Of a DNA stretch of 64,000 nucleotides, positions 12,287-24,700 are shown in pieces (the first letter of the stretch is position 1; every line of letters starts with the position of its first letter). The position numbers and the translations under genes were made by a program. The notes beneath the pieces were generated by a model that worked only from the letters and a program-made list of their open reading frames with translations, ran no database searches and had not been told where the DNA came from. The DNA comes from Erpobdella octoculata (Eukaryota; Annelida; Clitellata; Hirudinida; Erpobdellidae), in NCBI GenBank assembly GCA_963978895.1, contig OZ022238.1, forward strand, positions 35,476,270 through 35,540,269. The letters are read 5' to 3'.

Positions 12287-12429
12287 ATAGATATATATGT
12301 CCGTCAGTGTCTACGATAAAAGCAGCAGCTTCTGAGACGGAGTTCCGCCGTCTGCTCAAGACTTCTATTCTCATCGTCAATGGCTCTGAAGTTTTGTCCA
12401 AAACATAAAGCCACTTTAAATAAACTTTT

Positions 12430-13339
12430 CGTAATTTTGTAATTTTCGTAATATTCTTTGATAAGTTAAGTGATCTATGGCTGGCTACGGTTCACTCTTA
12501 AACAAACAAACTGTTCCCGGTGGAGCCTACAAAAATTGGTTGAACAACGACCTCATAGGGTTTTTTTATTTAAAAAATATAGTAAGGTAATTGGTATAAC
12601 AATATATTGTTTTGGTGAAGGTGGAGAATAGCGTAATCAATTATTTCCGGTGCTTTAATAATATTTCTATTATAATTTATAAAATTTATATAATTACAAA
12701 AAAATAAATTACGAGTAGAACTATCTAATTACATTTTTTAAATTATATTAATGACAGAAAACTGTCAGGTAGTAGCTAAAAAATTAAACTCATAAAGGCA
12801 AAGCTAACTATAAACGGTAAAGTGGAATGCAAAAAAATTCACAAAAAAATTATAATTTTCTGAAGAACTTCTGTGAAATATATCAACAATCATTTTTTCT
12901 ACTACAAATTTGATTTCAGACCGTAACTAATATTTCTTTTAGAAGAGTACTGCAAAGGCCGGGTTTTGGTTTTTAGGGTTTTCAGACGGACCGGGCTTAA
13001 AGTCAATGCGGGCTAAGCTGAGATTTTTGTGCCTAGTATAGGAACTTTAGGCCTATAAGAACAGGCCAGACTGGGTCGAGCTCAAATTGGACCGGGCCGG
13101 AAAAAATCGTCATGTACAGTTACATTCATGCTTTTCTTGTGACTCTGTTTCACTTTTACCTTGTCTTCAGTTAAGCCACATTTTAGTAACAAAAATAATC
13201 AGATTTTATAGTTTGTATGCAACAACAACAAAAACCAACATAAACACATGTTTACCCAATCATTTCGTGTGTCACTACAGTTGAATTTTTTGCGATTTGA
13301 CAGCAAATCTGTTGAAATATGCCAATGTCAAATGATAAT
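12430..13339. other. AT-rich DNA, no gene recognised
   Basis: A stretch at 12960-13100 is rich in GGGCCGGG/GGACCGGGC motifs, as is 10700-10790. These look like subterminal sequence of decayed DNA transposons, but no paired ends were found. No coding exon was recognised. The missing first exon of GLT1D1 could lie here or farther upstream. Confidence 0.4.
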
Positions 13340-13388
13340 AACTATATTTTATAATATTTTATACTATAAAATATTATAAAATATAGTT
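13340..13388. repeat. Perfect 24-bp-arm AT palindrome
   Basis: A 49-bp perfect inverted repeat with a single C spacer; the arms begin AACTATATTTTATAATATTT. It lies upstream of the located GLT1D1 exons. Confidence 0.9.
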
Positions 13389-14162
13389 TAAATGAATTAA
13401 ATTTCAAATTGGCTTTTTACTATGCTTCATAGATCTCCAATACGATTGTGTGTTTGACGTAATATGATTTTAAGTTTTCTGGAAATTGTTTCTTTAACAC
13501 TTTACTGTAAGGATATATTATATAACTAGAGATAGACCGTCAAAATGACAAATTATTTTAAATATCATTTTGTGATTGTAGCGTTTATTAAATTGTAATA
13601 GACCAATAAAAACTCTTCTAATAATAATTTTAGACAGTCAACAATTTTTTTAATCTTTAGGACTGACAGTGTACAATTGTATAATTTGCTTTTATTACAC
13701 GCCTGTACGCACCTATTTTTCAACAGTTGACCACTGCATTATGTGAAATTGCTAACATACATACAGACATCGGAAATTATGTATATAGATTTTCTATTAC
13801 TTTACCTCATTTAACAAGTACAATCCCAGCCTATTCATTAATTAAGTTATTAAGCAGCATTTTTTCTGTGACCACCAAACTGTGATGGTATTTGTTAAGT
13901 TAAGGCCAGTGAGGACCTATTTTATAGGAAATTTTGTTTGGCTAATTCTACAGACCCATCTTTAAAAAGAATGAATAAATTACTGTTCATTGGTCCTATG
14001 CTGGAAGGAACAGGGAATAAATCAACTGCACTCAGAATTAAGTTAGTTATTTGAATTTTATTATTGACAAAAATATGAAAAGTCATGATTTGTTTTACAG
14101 AATTAAGTTCTTATGCATTTTTTGTTTTGTTTTATTAGGTATTGTACTTTGTAATTCCAACG

Positions 14163-14275
14163 ATATGTAATTTAATAAAAGCATATTATATGATATAACT
14201 TAATAAAAACATGTTATATAATATAATTTAATAAAAGCATATTATATAATATAACTTAATGAAAGCATGTTTAAT
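14163..14275 (+). repeat. AT-rich tandem repeat, about 36-bp unit, three copies
   Basis: Units of the form TAATTTAATAAAAGCATATT followed by ATATAATATAAC recur three times with few differences, just 5' of the first located GLT1D1 exon. Confidence 0.8.
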
Positions 14276-14341
14276 TTGAGATGATTTATAATTTATGTTA
14301 TAAAATATTACTGTTTATTTTTTATTGAAATATCTCACCAG

Positions 14342-17300
14342 AAGTTATTTTCCTGATTGCATACTGAAGAGTATAAGTGACTTTGAAAATGTCTCAGAGT
14401 TTTATTATTACATCTGTTGTAACAAAATATCAGCAATACTTTGCCTCCATGCTTTCAGATCATCACTTTTTTTTCAAGGTTTGGTTTTGTTTTGTCAAAA
14501 TTATAAGTTTTACATTATATAGAATATCGATATAGCTTTCATATAAAAGGCTATCCATATATAATATGCACAATAAACTCCAGATTGTGACACCTCTTTC
14601 CACCCCATTGCAGCCCCCTTCCTCTCTACATCCATAAGCATGGCAGCTTTACCCTCAATGTAAAAATGCATAGAAGTATGGTCTAAATAGTGAATATTTT
14701 TAAAAATGATATTTTTTTAGTAATTCAAATATAAATATATAAAGTGTAGTCGTATAGACAAAATATAGAAAAAATAGTAATTCTAACAATAAAAGAAACC
14801 ATAATTAACCTGAAAAATATAAATCTCCTTATATCTGTTCATATCGGTGTTAACACACAACGATAAAGTAAAATCTATATTGGAACTCGATTTGTTCCCT
14901 GTGATAATACAGGCTTTTCTGTAGAACTTCAGTCATTTTTGATTTAATTTCTCTCAACCTCCTTTTTCTTATATTCAGGCATGGAACTGGCTCAAATTAA
15001 AAAATTGTTTATATTACATAAATTACTTTTATTTTTGTTTCGAGTTTAAATCCCTGTTTTTGTAGGTGAATGTCCAGTACCATATGCAGTTATTTTTGTA
15101 GGTGAATGACCAGTACCATATGCAGTTATTTTTGTAGGTGAATGACCAGTACCATATGCAGTTATTTTTGTAGGTGAATGTCCAGTACCATATGCAGTTA
15201 TTTTTGGGGGCACTGATGTAAATGTTTTCAGTAAAAACAGTGAAAATAAAGAACTGATGTCTAGGACTCTGGCTGGTGCAAGGTTTGTTTCATGGGATTC
15301 ATTGTGCAGTCTATTCTTATTGGTTTAGTACAATGGTTTATTTGTTTATTAAACCCAGAGCTGTTGTTATGTTCAATGAAAATCTCAAAAATGTGGCTTA
15401 TCAAATTTGGGTAATTTTAAACTTTTCTGTTTAATTATGGATTGCTTCCACAAATTTATCTAGTTTAAAATAATATTCAGAAAGTATTTTTATATGATTA
15501 AGTATCATCTATCTTTTGTACTTATATTACAGCCAGAACTTGTGACAAAAAAAAAGTTTGTAATACCTCAAGGTAAATTTGTTTATTGAAAAATTTCAAT
15601 GTTCTGCATAGAAAAGCAAAATTGTTGTTGGGTTTTTGTGTGGGTTCTTCCATGCATACTTCTATCAGTATGTTATGTTGTGTGTATGCTCGCTTCGCTT
15701 GCATACTTCTATCCATCAGAGATGTAGTACTTGGTACTTGTACTTGAAGCCTTGGTACTCGTACTCACTTTCCACTCAGTACAACTTGAGTACGTTTTTC
15801 AAGTACTCGTACTCATACTTGATACCATGGTACTCGTACTCACACCATAAGTACTTGCAACATCTCTGCTATCTATAGTGCTCCTTTGCATACTTCTATC
15901 AGTATGTTGTATGTGTGCATTTAGGAGTCGACCTACTGGCAGGTGGCAGAGCGATAAAGCGTTAGCCTTTCGATCGTTAGGTCGGCAGTTCGAGCCTCAC
16001 CAGCGTCACCAGCGTAACTCCCTTAAGCAAGGAGTTCACTCGCATTGCTAAAGGGGTAGGCGCCTATAAATGGATGCTTGTGCAAAGGACCATTTCTTCG
16101 TGGCCTAAAAGACTAACGATTAACGCCACGTTAAACATTTTCAAAAAAAATATCTAGATTATTGTTGTTTTGCAATTAACACCAACACATATGTTGACAT
16201 ATAAAAAAATCCATTATTTTTAGTGGGTTATGACTAGTTTTATAATAATGCTGTGTAGCTAACTTAATCTATAAAACAAACAAGTTCTTGGTTTGGTTTT
16301 TGATTTAATTTCTCTCTGTCTTTTTCAGCCATAAACTGTTGTGCAGAAAGAATTTTCGAAAGGAAGGAATGCATCATAACAAAATATTCATTTTTAAATG
16401 ATTTCAAAACGTTTACATTGATTGCCGGTTTGAGACCTGAGAAAGATCCGCAGTTTCTAATTTCTGCCTTTCAAGGTGATAAAAGCATGATTTGATACAT
16501 ATGTAATTAAATGTTAAAACAAGATATTAATTACACAGTATAAAAAATATAAATTCAATTGGTTCATCTGCTTGCTCTTCATCAGCTCACCCTTTGAAGA
16601 TTATTTTTTATTTCAGAATGGCACGACTTGTGTAGACCCGATGTCATCCTAACGATTATTGGTCCTGAGGTGTCTTTCTTTTATGTTCATTGATTAACAT
16701 ATCACGATGCGATTAAACTCATCATATTTAATTATTCGTAGATAAACGAAGAATATTCTAAAAATTTCCATGATTATATAAAAAAGTGAGTGTAAATTGG
16801 TTGAATTATTTGTATCAATGATTTTTCCATCCTTACTTATGTAATGTAAATAAATGTTTGGATGCTGTAAATGATGTTAGTGATTGCATTGATTCATCTC
16901 AATTTATGTGTGCCAGGATTGCCAACATAAAAATGTTTACACATTAGAAAAATATTTTCTTATTAAAGCCTGATTTGACCAATGAAAATCCCCATTTTTT
17001 TAAAAGCAATTAATTAATGATTAATTTTCATCGAAGTTTATTCTCATTAAAAAGTTTTTAATATTACTATTATTTGTCTACTTTTGAAAATATCTAATTT
17101 TTAAGCTACCCAAGTGTACAATTTTTTGGTCGACTTGAACAAGATGAGGTTTTTCAAATATTGAGACATAGTACTGCATTGGTTAATTCTTCTTTAAATG
17201 AGGGAATGTCGAATACAATACTAGAAGTTAGTCCTTAATCATATTAATTTTTTTCATGTTTGATGTATCTGCAAGTTATTCATTCATTCCAGGATGAATT

Positions 17301-17882
17301 TGTTTAAGTAATAAAAAAACTATTAAACAAAAAATAAAGGAACAAACAATGAGATTTGTACATGTTTATTTTGCTTTTTATTTTGAATAATTTTATTAAA
17401 TAGATTCACGATTTATTTTATTAATGAAATAATTTCTTCAAGTTTTGATATATCACTGCAAATGTTCAAGTGCTTAAGTTACTGCACAAACAAAGTTATT
17501 TCAGAATACACTGCACACACATTTTTTAAGTTATGCATGCATGCACTGAAAACATTTATTTTAGGCGATGTACTTTGGTGTGCCAGTCATAGCTCGTGAT
17601 ATAGAGGGAAATCGAGCAATTATTCAGCACAGGATTAATGGTTTGCTCTTCCACACGCCAAATGTTAGTATTGCATTATTATATTTGAGACAGTTTTTAA
17701 ATAATTAATCAATATCTAACCTTGTTAAACAGGAATTTATTGAAATGGCATCTGAATTAATAAAAGATCAAAATCTGAAAAGGAAGCTGATATCATCTGC
17801 TAAACAATATGTTGATTTTCATCACAACCCACAAATAGAAAAGCAGCAATACTTGAATCTCATAAACTACCTCGTTGAATAG
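14342..17882 (+). CDS. GLT1D1: Glycosyltransferase 1 domain-containing protein 1
   Basis: Ten exons join in phase: 14342-14478, 15174-15282, 15359-15410, 15533-15572, 16329-16475, 16617-16669, 16742-16785, 17106-17226, 17565-17663 and 17733-17882 (TAG), giving about 316 residues against roughly 346 in the human protein. The exon with the start codon was not found. Landmarks in order are DCILKSISDFENVSEFYYY, YAVIFGGTDVN, TFTLIAGLRPEKDPQFLISA, VILTIIGPE, VQFFGRLEQDEVFQIL, NSSLNEGMSNTILEAMYFGV and NRAIIQHRINGLLF. The last two are the GT-B nucleotide-sugar-binding region with the E-x7-E signature (EGMSNTILE). Family knowledge places it among GT4-like retaining glycosyltransferases; the acceptor in this animal is unknown. 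Exon 15174 has a tandemly duplicated acceptor. A hAT MITE and a SINE lie in the intron before exon 16329. CCDC93 is convergent downstream. Confidence 0.93.
15066..15209 (+). repeat. Four 36-bp copies of a GLT1D1 3' splice site and exon start
   Basis: Units start at 15066, 15102, 15138 and 15174. Each begins GTGAATG(T/A)CCAGTACCATA. The first three end TTATTTTTGTAG, a usable acceptor; the fourth continues into the exon as TTATTTTTGGGG. Units 1 and 4 have TGT (Cys) where units 2 and 3 have TGA. Because 36 is a multiple of 3, splicing to acceptor 1, 2 or 3 always reads into the TGA; only the acceptor before 15174 is productive. Confidence 0.93.
15717..15868. mobile_element. Short hAT-type MITE in a GLT1D1 intron
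   Basis: A 152-bp element with ends CAGAGATGTAGTACTT and AAGTACTTGCAACATCTCTG. Flanks ctatccat (15709-15716) and ctatctat (15869-15876) match at 7 of 8 positions. The interior is dense in GTACTCGTACTC-type repeats. Confidence 0.8.
15935..16150 (+). mobile_element. tRNA-derived SINE in a GLT1D1 intron
   Basis: An internal RNA polymerase III promoter is visible: A box within GTGGCAGAGCGATAAAG (about 15943-15959) and B box GTTCGAGCC (15988-15996). A non-tRNA body follows with CCCTTAAGCAAGGAGTTCAC, a segment also present in diverged form in the second SINE at 37.6 kb, and an A-rich end. It does not fold into a complete tRNA. Confidence 0.7.
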
Positions 17883-18740
17883 ATTTGATTACTTTTTAGT
17901 GTTTTTTATTTAATCATGAATTAGTTTTTAAATTTTGTTCTTTTTAGCTTAGTATTATATTGATGATCAAATTTTTGATGCACCCGGTTATCTGATATCT
18001 TCATTGCCGTAACTGCATTTTTTAAGTGTGATACAGCGAGGAATGTGATTTTATTCATTAATGTTTTTTCAAGTTCATTACATGACAATGTATTGACTAT
18101 CTTTTTAAGGCTGATATCATTGTACATGAAATTTTTGCATGAATGTAAGTTTTGTATTGCCACTTCCCGTGCACTTAATGGGATAGTCTATTCTTATTTC
18201 TCAATAAGTAGGAGTGATGTTATGTCGCTGTTTGTTTGTAATACTTTTTATAAAATAATTACATAATTTTTCATAAATTTATTCTGAAAGCAATATTTGA
18301 GACGATTAATGTATACTGAAAGCAAAGAATTAATTTGTTATATATGTGATTCATTTAACCTTGTAAAGAAGTAAAAGCTTGAATACTTATTATTGTTAAG
18401 ATACTTCTCATCTCGTTCTGATATGCTGAATATTTTTTCTTATGTTTTGGCAGCTTGTATAGATGAAAATATGTATATGTTATATATTTTTGTACATCTA
18501 TGATATTATTTTTATATGCATATAAATTTCAGATCTCAGCAGTTTTATCAGTTTTTTTATCAATATTTTCATTTTAAACTTCTCAATGTGAAAACTGGTA
18601 ATTTCTGAAGTAGAATGAAGAAAGGCAGACATTATATGAGCAAATTTTGTGCCCATTTTTTTTGTACTCTGATTAAATGTGCCACAATTCAATCATTTTG
18701 ATGAATAGAATGAAATATAATTTTTTTATGAATATCAGAC
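17883..18740. other. Convergent intergenic spacer (GLT1D1 / CCDC93)
   Basis: About 860 bp between the two stop codons; it should contain both 3' UTRs. No unambiguous AATAAA was picked out on either strand. No other coding sequence is recognised. Confidence 0.6.
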
Positions 18741-21700
18741 TCATTCAAATTGCTGTAATTTTGATATTATCATTTCATTCTTGTTGCATTCCTGACAATT
18801 AAGTTTAAACATGATTTAATTTTTATGTCAAATCATATTCTAATTTATGCATCAAAGCAGAAAAACTAACCTCTTGGAAATCCTTAACCGTTTTGAAATA
18901 TAAACGTTGTTTTTCAATTATTTCCATTAATTTATCTTGCAGGAGTCCCCTGTTTGTTTTCACTTCTTGCTTTTTTCTCTCAACCTGTATACAAAATGAT
19001 TTCACCATCTGATAAACACATGTCACCTACCACTAATTAAGCTTTTTTGCTTAAGAATGATAATTTTAATTATCAATTAAGATTAGTGGATCTGTTTGGT
19101 TCGTGCCTAGAGTTGTAATATTAATATAGTAATAATATTATTACTAATAAAAATAATTACTTTTAGTTTATTTTGTTTGACACCTTCAACAATTTGTTCA
19201 AACTGTTTCATGAAAGCAGCTTTTTGGGGCTCAGATAACATGGCTCTTTAAAGAAGAAAATTTTTAGATATGCTTAATTATTATTGTTGCAAGCATTTAA
19301 ACATAATTACCAACTCACTTTTCAAAGTTATCAAGAATGGAATTCAAAAGATCTACCTGAAATTATTTATATTAATTGGTTTGATGAATTCACAAAAATA
19401 TATGTAAAAAAATTATTTGAACCTCTTTATTCAAATATAATCTTGTGTCATCTAGTGTGTTGTATAAAGTAAAAAACTGTTTGGTTTCTTTGTGTTTTGA
19501 AGAAACTGCAATAAAAAAAATAATACAATTTCTTCAAACCACTTTAACATGTTCTTAGAATGAAGAATTCAGACTGCATGTTGAATCATAAATTTTAAAT
19601 TTTAGTTTAAACATTAAAGTAATACATATTTCACTTTTCCATGACATTAAGGTCACTATTAAAATTACTACACAAGGATGAACGTTTTAATGACCAACCT
19701 TGGTTATGCAGTTCAATGAATCTGCATTGATATTGATGAAGTTCTTCTCTTGATGGAACATCATCTATTTTTCTCTGAAGGGCTGATATTTCTCTACTTT
19801 TCTTACCCTGAATTAACAGCAGGAGAACAATTTGACAATATGTATATATACAGTTGCATTAATAACGTACTTCAAGGTGGTATAGAAATGGGAACATTAT
19901 AACCAAAGTATGAAAGAAAAACATAGTACTATGTAAAAAAAATGTATTTATTGTTCATAAAACATAATGTTAAGAAATAAAATATGAGATAACTGAAGCA
20001 CAAAGTATGAAAAGGCTTTTTTAAAGTGGCCCCACAATCGAGCAAGCTTCGGAGCCACTGACTATGAATGGAAAATTGTAGGAGATGGTAAAAAGAAATG
20101 TTTTGAGCAAATGGCAGAGCTCTGTTTCAGATGTTGCAAGCTTGATTGCCAACGGAGAATCGTTCACGTCTTGGGGTCAATAACTCCAAAGCATCTTTCA
20201 CCAAGTGATGCTCGACGTGAAGCTGGCACGACGAGATGTCTGGAAGACGAATATCGGAGTCGTCTGCAACCGGCGACGGAACTGGTCGGTTGAAGATCCA
20301 GGCTGAGGCAGAGTGGGCCGTTATCGTGTAGACACTTGAACACGAGTAGCACGACTTTTAAGACTATTCTCTCTGTTATCCGCAGCCAATGGAGATCTTG
20401 AAGCATTTGATCGCATCCATGTGATCAAAATCCATGAAAACCCTGTGGTTCCTTACAGTAGGTGAATGAATGATGTTTTCACCGCAGATGTTAATAGGAT
20501 AATTTGGGATATGATGGAGAAGACACCTAGATGAATACCACATGGCCTCGGTTTTTACTGGGTTGAGCTGTAGTCGACTTGCCGATTCAAGCGGACAGAT
20601 GTGCAGACAGATCAACAGTTTGGTCGGGTAGGCAATGCCCGTAGATCTGCGTAGATGGGGTCACGAAATTGGGTCATCTGATGATCGATAGCTTGAGTTA
20701 TACACGCATTTTTTATGTAGTTGATTTCATAATTGTTTTAAACATGTCTCAGAAATGTGAAGGAATCAAGATGAAACAAAAAAGAAATTAGAAATTAAAA
20801 TGTTTCCCAAGTTGACATCTTCTATAATATAATCTTAATAACACACATTGTTAAATAAGAATAAGCTGGATGCCATCATAGAACAGACCGTTCAATGACG
20901 TTTCATGAACAATAAATACAATTTAATTCAACACAGTACCTTGTTAATGTTTTTCTTTTATACTTTGAATATAATGGAATTTGGATATGACATACCTACT
21001 CATTTTTATACCCCCTTGAAATACATTATAGCAGGATTATCCTACATATGTAAATGTACATTATATGTATGAAATGTAATTTATATTATGAATGTAAAAC
21101 ATTTGATAAAAATGTTCTGCAACAAATTTTCCACAAACCAAAATTAATCTTAACTTCTTTAACTTTTCAAAGCTTTCATTTAAGTCTTCAAGCAGTTTCT
21201 CTCTTTCTTTTATCTGAACAAATAAAAAAATACTAATATTAAACTCTGAAAGCATGTAAAAAAATAATCTTAACATAAATCAAATGATACAAACTTGCTC
21301 TTCGCTTTCTTTCCCAGAATATAAACGATCAATTTGTTCTTGTAATTTTTTTTTCTCAGACTAGAAAAGGAAAAAAAAACAATTCAAATCATTTTAATTA
21401 ATTATATTAGACAAACTAATTATAATGGATCACTAAATTATATTAATTAATTAATTATATTAGACCAACTAATTATAATAGAGCGATTAATTATATTAGA
21501 ACAATTCATTATAATAGAAAAATTCATTACATTCTCATAATTTATTAAATTCAAACACAACCAACCAAACAATTTGATTTAAACTCCACTTCTTTCTTCT
21601 TCAATTCATCATTCAAAACAACCAAGTTCTCCAACTCTACTAATGACCTGTGACAAATGTTAATGTTCCACATAATTTCCATTATTATATTTTGAATGCA

Positions 21701-24700
21701 TTTCAGAATAAGGAACCAATCAAATCCTACAAGAAAGCTGCATGGCAACAGAACACAACAAGGAGGCGCATACTATTATCATATTGCTTAAGTATCAATC
21801 TATACATGTTTCTATGTTCCCTGTACAAATTTATTGTATATTATACTAGCAGGGCACCCGTCGTTGCTCGGAGTTTTTAGAGGTTTTTCTATCATATCAA
21901 ACTTTGTCATGTAAACTAAATTTTGAATTTTATTAAGCAATAACCTTTGATGTTTGTACATAGTATATAGGCACTTTTGGCATGGAAAGTTTTATGGTCA
22001 TAAACAATTTTAATTAAAAACTACCCAATCTTTTTTTCTCGTTTGAGCATCTATGTCCCCCAGTATAAACGTAAATGAGCATCTATGTCCCCCTGTCATC
22101 ATCATCATCATATATTTTTGAAACGTCCCTATTCCACGCTATGCTAGGGTTGGACGATTTTTCATATCAGGCCCCTCCACAAGTCACGATCCAGGGCAGA
22201 CTGCCGCTTCAGGCCGAGCTCATCCATATCTTTCTTCCCACATTCCCACCAAGTCTTCCTACTTCTACCTTTACTTTTCACTCCTACAACATCCACATCT
22301 CTACATGCCGAAACCCAATCATCTGCACTTTTATGCTCCAAATGACCAAACCACCTTAGTCTTCCACGCCTCACCACATCAGCCACACAAGGAACATTCA
22401 GAATGCTATAAAAATCCACACTGCATGCACGATCATTCAACGAAACACCACAGGAGATACTCTTTGAATTTAGCCCAGGCAGAACGCACTCTAGCTCTCA
22501 CCGCCTCCTCTACACCTCCTCCTGCACCTAATGTGTCACCTAGGTAACAGAACTTGGTCACACACTCCACCTTTACGCCTGGCTCAACCTCAACCTCACC
22601 CAACAACTCTTCCTGAACCGAACCACCAGCCACACAACTCTTACAATGGAAGCCAACAAGATCTTTCAAACTACCCAAAATGCCACTGCACCTTTTATAG
22701 ACCCAACTCTTACAATCCACACAACAAATAGAATTGGAGCCAACACCTTTTCTGCATACACTGCATGGCCATTTACCCGACTTCTTCACCTGCCCCATTC
22801 CGGCCGACACTTCATGATTTTTGTCTTACTCGCATTCACTCTTAAAGCCTTTCGCTTCCATGGCAATTTTCCAGATCCTTAACTTTTCCAGGAGAGAATC
22901 TTCTGTCTCAGCTAATAAAACAAGATCATCAGCAGCATAGCTAGCTTTTCGCTTCTGTCTAGGCCCAGAAAAGGAAGCGCGAACCTTGTTTGACCGGTCG
23001 ACGACCGAGCCGACATGAAATTCTTTGTTTTGTTACCCATATGGAATTTGGAGCAAAGTTTTACCCGGATGCCCTTCCTGCAAACCTCCCTTTAGTCGCC
23101 TTTTACGACACGCATAGGAGGATACACGGTGGTTCTATTCTATCGGCCCGAACCACAGAGCATAAAAAAAGCCCTGTAAAAATGTAAATGATCATTTATG
23201 TCTCCATGTACAAATGTTAACATGCTTCTCTGTGTCCTCCTCTATTTAAAACATACCTTCTGCATATGATTTCATTCAGTTTGTAAAAAGTTTGCTTTAC
23301 AATTTTTTCCCATGGCTTTATGACACCCAGCTGGGATCAAAATGTGGGAAGCAAACTATCCACACCCCAGTTTATTTCAATCCAAATAACAGATTTTATT
23401 TAATAATGTCACCGTTTGGTTCTGGAATCATCTTCATCTTTTAAAGGCACCAATAATTCAGCTTCTTCTTTCAACAACTTGAATTTTTAATATAATAATA
23501 AATGAATGTTTAATATAATAATAATAAAACTTTAAAAAACATGTTCACACCTTAAAATAATTATAAGAATTAAATAAATAAATACTCACAACATTAAGAG
23601 CAGTCTCAGCATTTTCAAAGTCTTTCACCAGTGAAGTTCTTTGTTCAGACAACTTGAAATTTTTAAATACTATTTAAATCAATTTTATGCAAAAAACTAA
23701 TAAACTTCAAAGTTTGTTTCAATAATCTTCATCAGAATAGGAATAAATAAACCTAGTCCCACGTGAACAGAGCATATGCTTGTCTAGAAGTAAATGTAAC
23801 AATAAAATTGATTTTTTTATTTTAATTGTAACAATATTGTTATTCAAAGTAAGATTAAACCAAATGTAGTCAAGAAAGTAGCATGGCAGGTATTAATAAC
23901 AGATACCGCTCTATTAAAACTGAAGAAATTACTGTCAAGATAGACATGTTGTGTGTGTGATTGTTGTGTGTTGTGTGTGCGCTGCTATTTGTAGCTTTGA
24001 ATATGAGTATGAATGTTCACCTGTAGTTGTAGGAGTTGTGGATATTAGTAGCGAGCGGGCTGTTTTAGAGAGTAGTTGTCGCGGAGTTTGGAGTGAATTG
24101 TCGAATTGGTGTGAAATAGTGAATTGCAGTGAATTGTCGAATTGGTGCGAATTAATGAATTGCAGCGAATTGTCGAATTGGTGTGAATTAGTGAATTGTG
24201 TTGAATTGGCGAATTGAAATGAAATCTTGTATTGAAGCGAACTTTCGGATTGAAGTTACATTTTCCGTTTAGTTTATTTTTTATTTAATAATAAAGAAGT
24301 TAATATTTAAGTTGAAGTTGGAGTTTTATTGTTGAGCGGTTTGCCCAAGTTGACAATTACGACAGTACCTTAGTGCAGTGCAATTCTCTGTCTCTCTTTC
24401 TCTCCTCCTCGCCCATTCTCTCTCTTTCTCTCTCACTCTCACTTTCTTTGTCTCTTCCTTCCTTCTTTTTCATGTTTCTCTTGCTGTAATTCTCTCTCTA
24501 TTATCCTTTCTTACTTTGTTTTGTATCTTTCTCTTGCTTTCTTTCTTCTATTTGTGTTTCTCTTCTCTCTCCCTCTCCATAGTGAAACACATGTTTCTCC
24601 TTATTTTCCCCTTTTTCTATTGCTTTCTTACTCTCTCTTTCTTTTTCTCTCTGTCAGTCTCTCTCTCTCCCTCTTTTTTCTCTATCACACACACGATCTC

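Larger units (their letters stand above)
8928..12430 (+). pseudogene. CR1/L2-like LINE reverse transcriptase, decayed and interrupted
   Basis: Frames between 8930 and 9960 carry a degenerate reverse transcriptase: LLERLVLSRVLTHL, SAYRSYHLTRTAVLKV, then LDNVDHGILLQRLESSYVFS and WFRSYLTDR. YADDTQIFGQ, the catalytic motif, lies in a different frame near 9380. KALVTALIMPRIDYGN follows near 9750. The C-terminal part resumes at 10975-11109 (RLRSSSTKNLLVPASWRRTL) and again at about 12310-12410 (ETEFRRLLKTSI). The gaps are two hAT insertions (10023-10966 and about 11110-12286). It is the same family as the copies at 20.0 and 27.2 kb. Many frameshifts and stops are present. Confidence 0.8.

Noticed and set aside
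13441..13512. Candidate first exon of GLT1D1 (GGAAATTG segment resembling the N-terminal GN motif)
   Set aside because: No start codon in that frame before a stop, and the surrounding residues do not fit the family.
15066..15209. CRISPR-like array (36-bp direct repeats)
   Set aside because: No spacers; the units are contiguous and belong to a GLT1D1 intron/exon junction in a eukaryote.
15941..16010. Functional tRNA gene
   Set aside because: A and B boxes are present but no complete cloverleaf, and SINE body sequence follows.
22075..22882. Set of plus-strand frames rich in Pro/His/Thr
   Set aside because: Antisense to the LINE reverse transcriptase and zinc-finger region, which has recognisable motifs on the minus strand.
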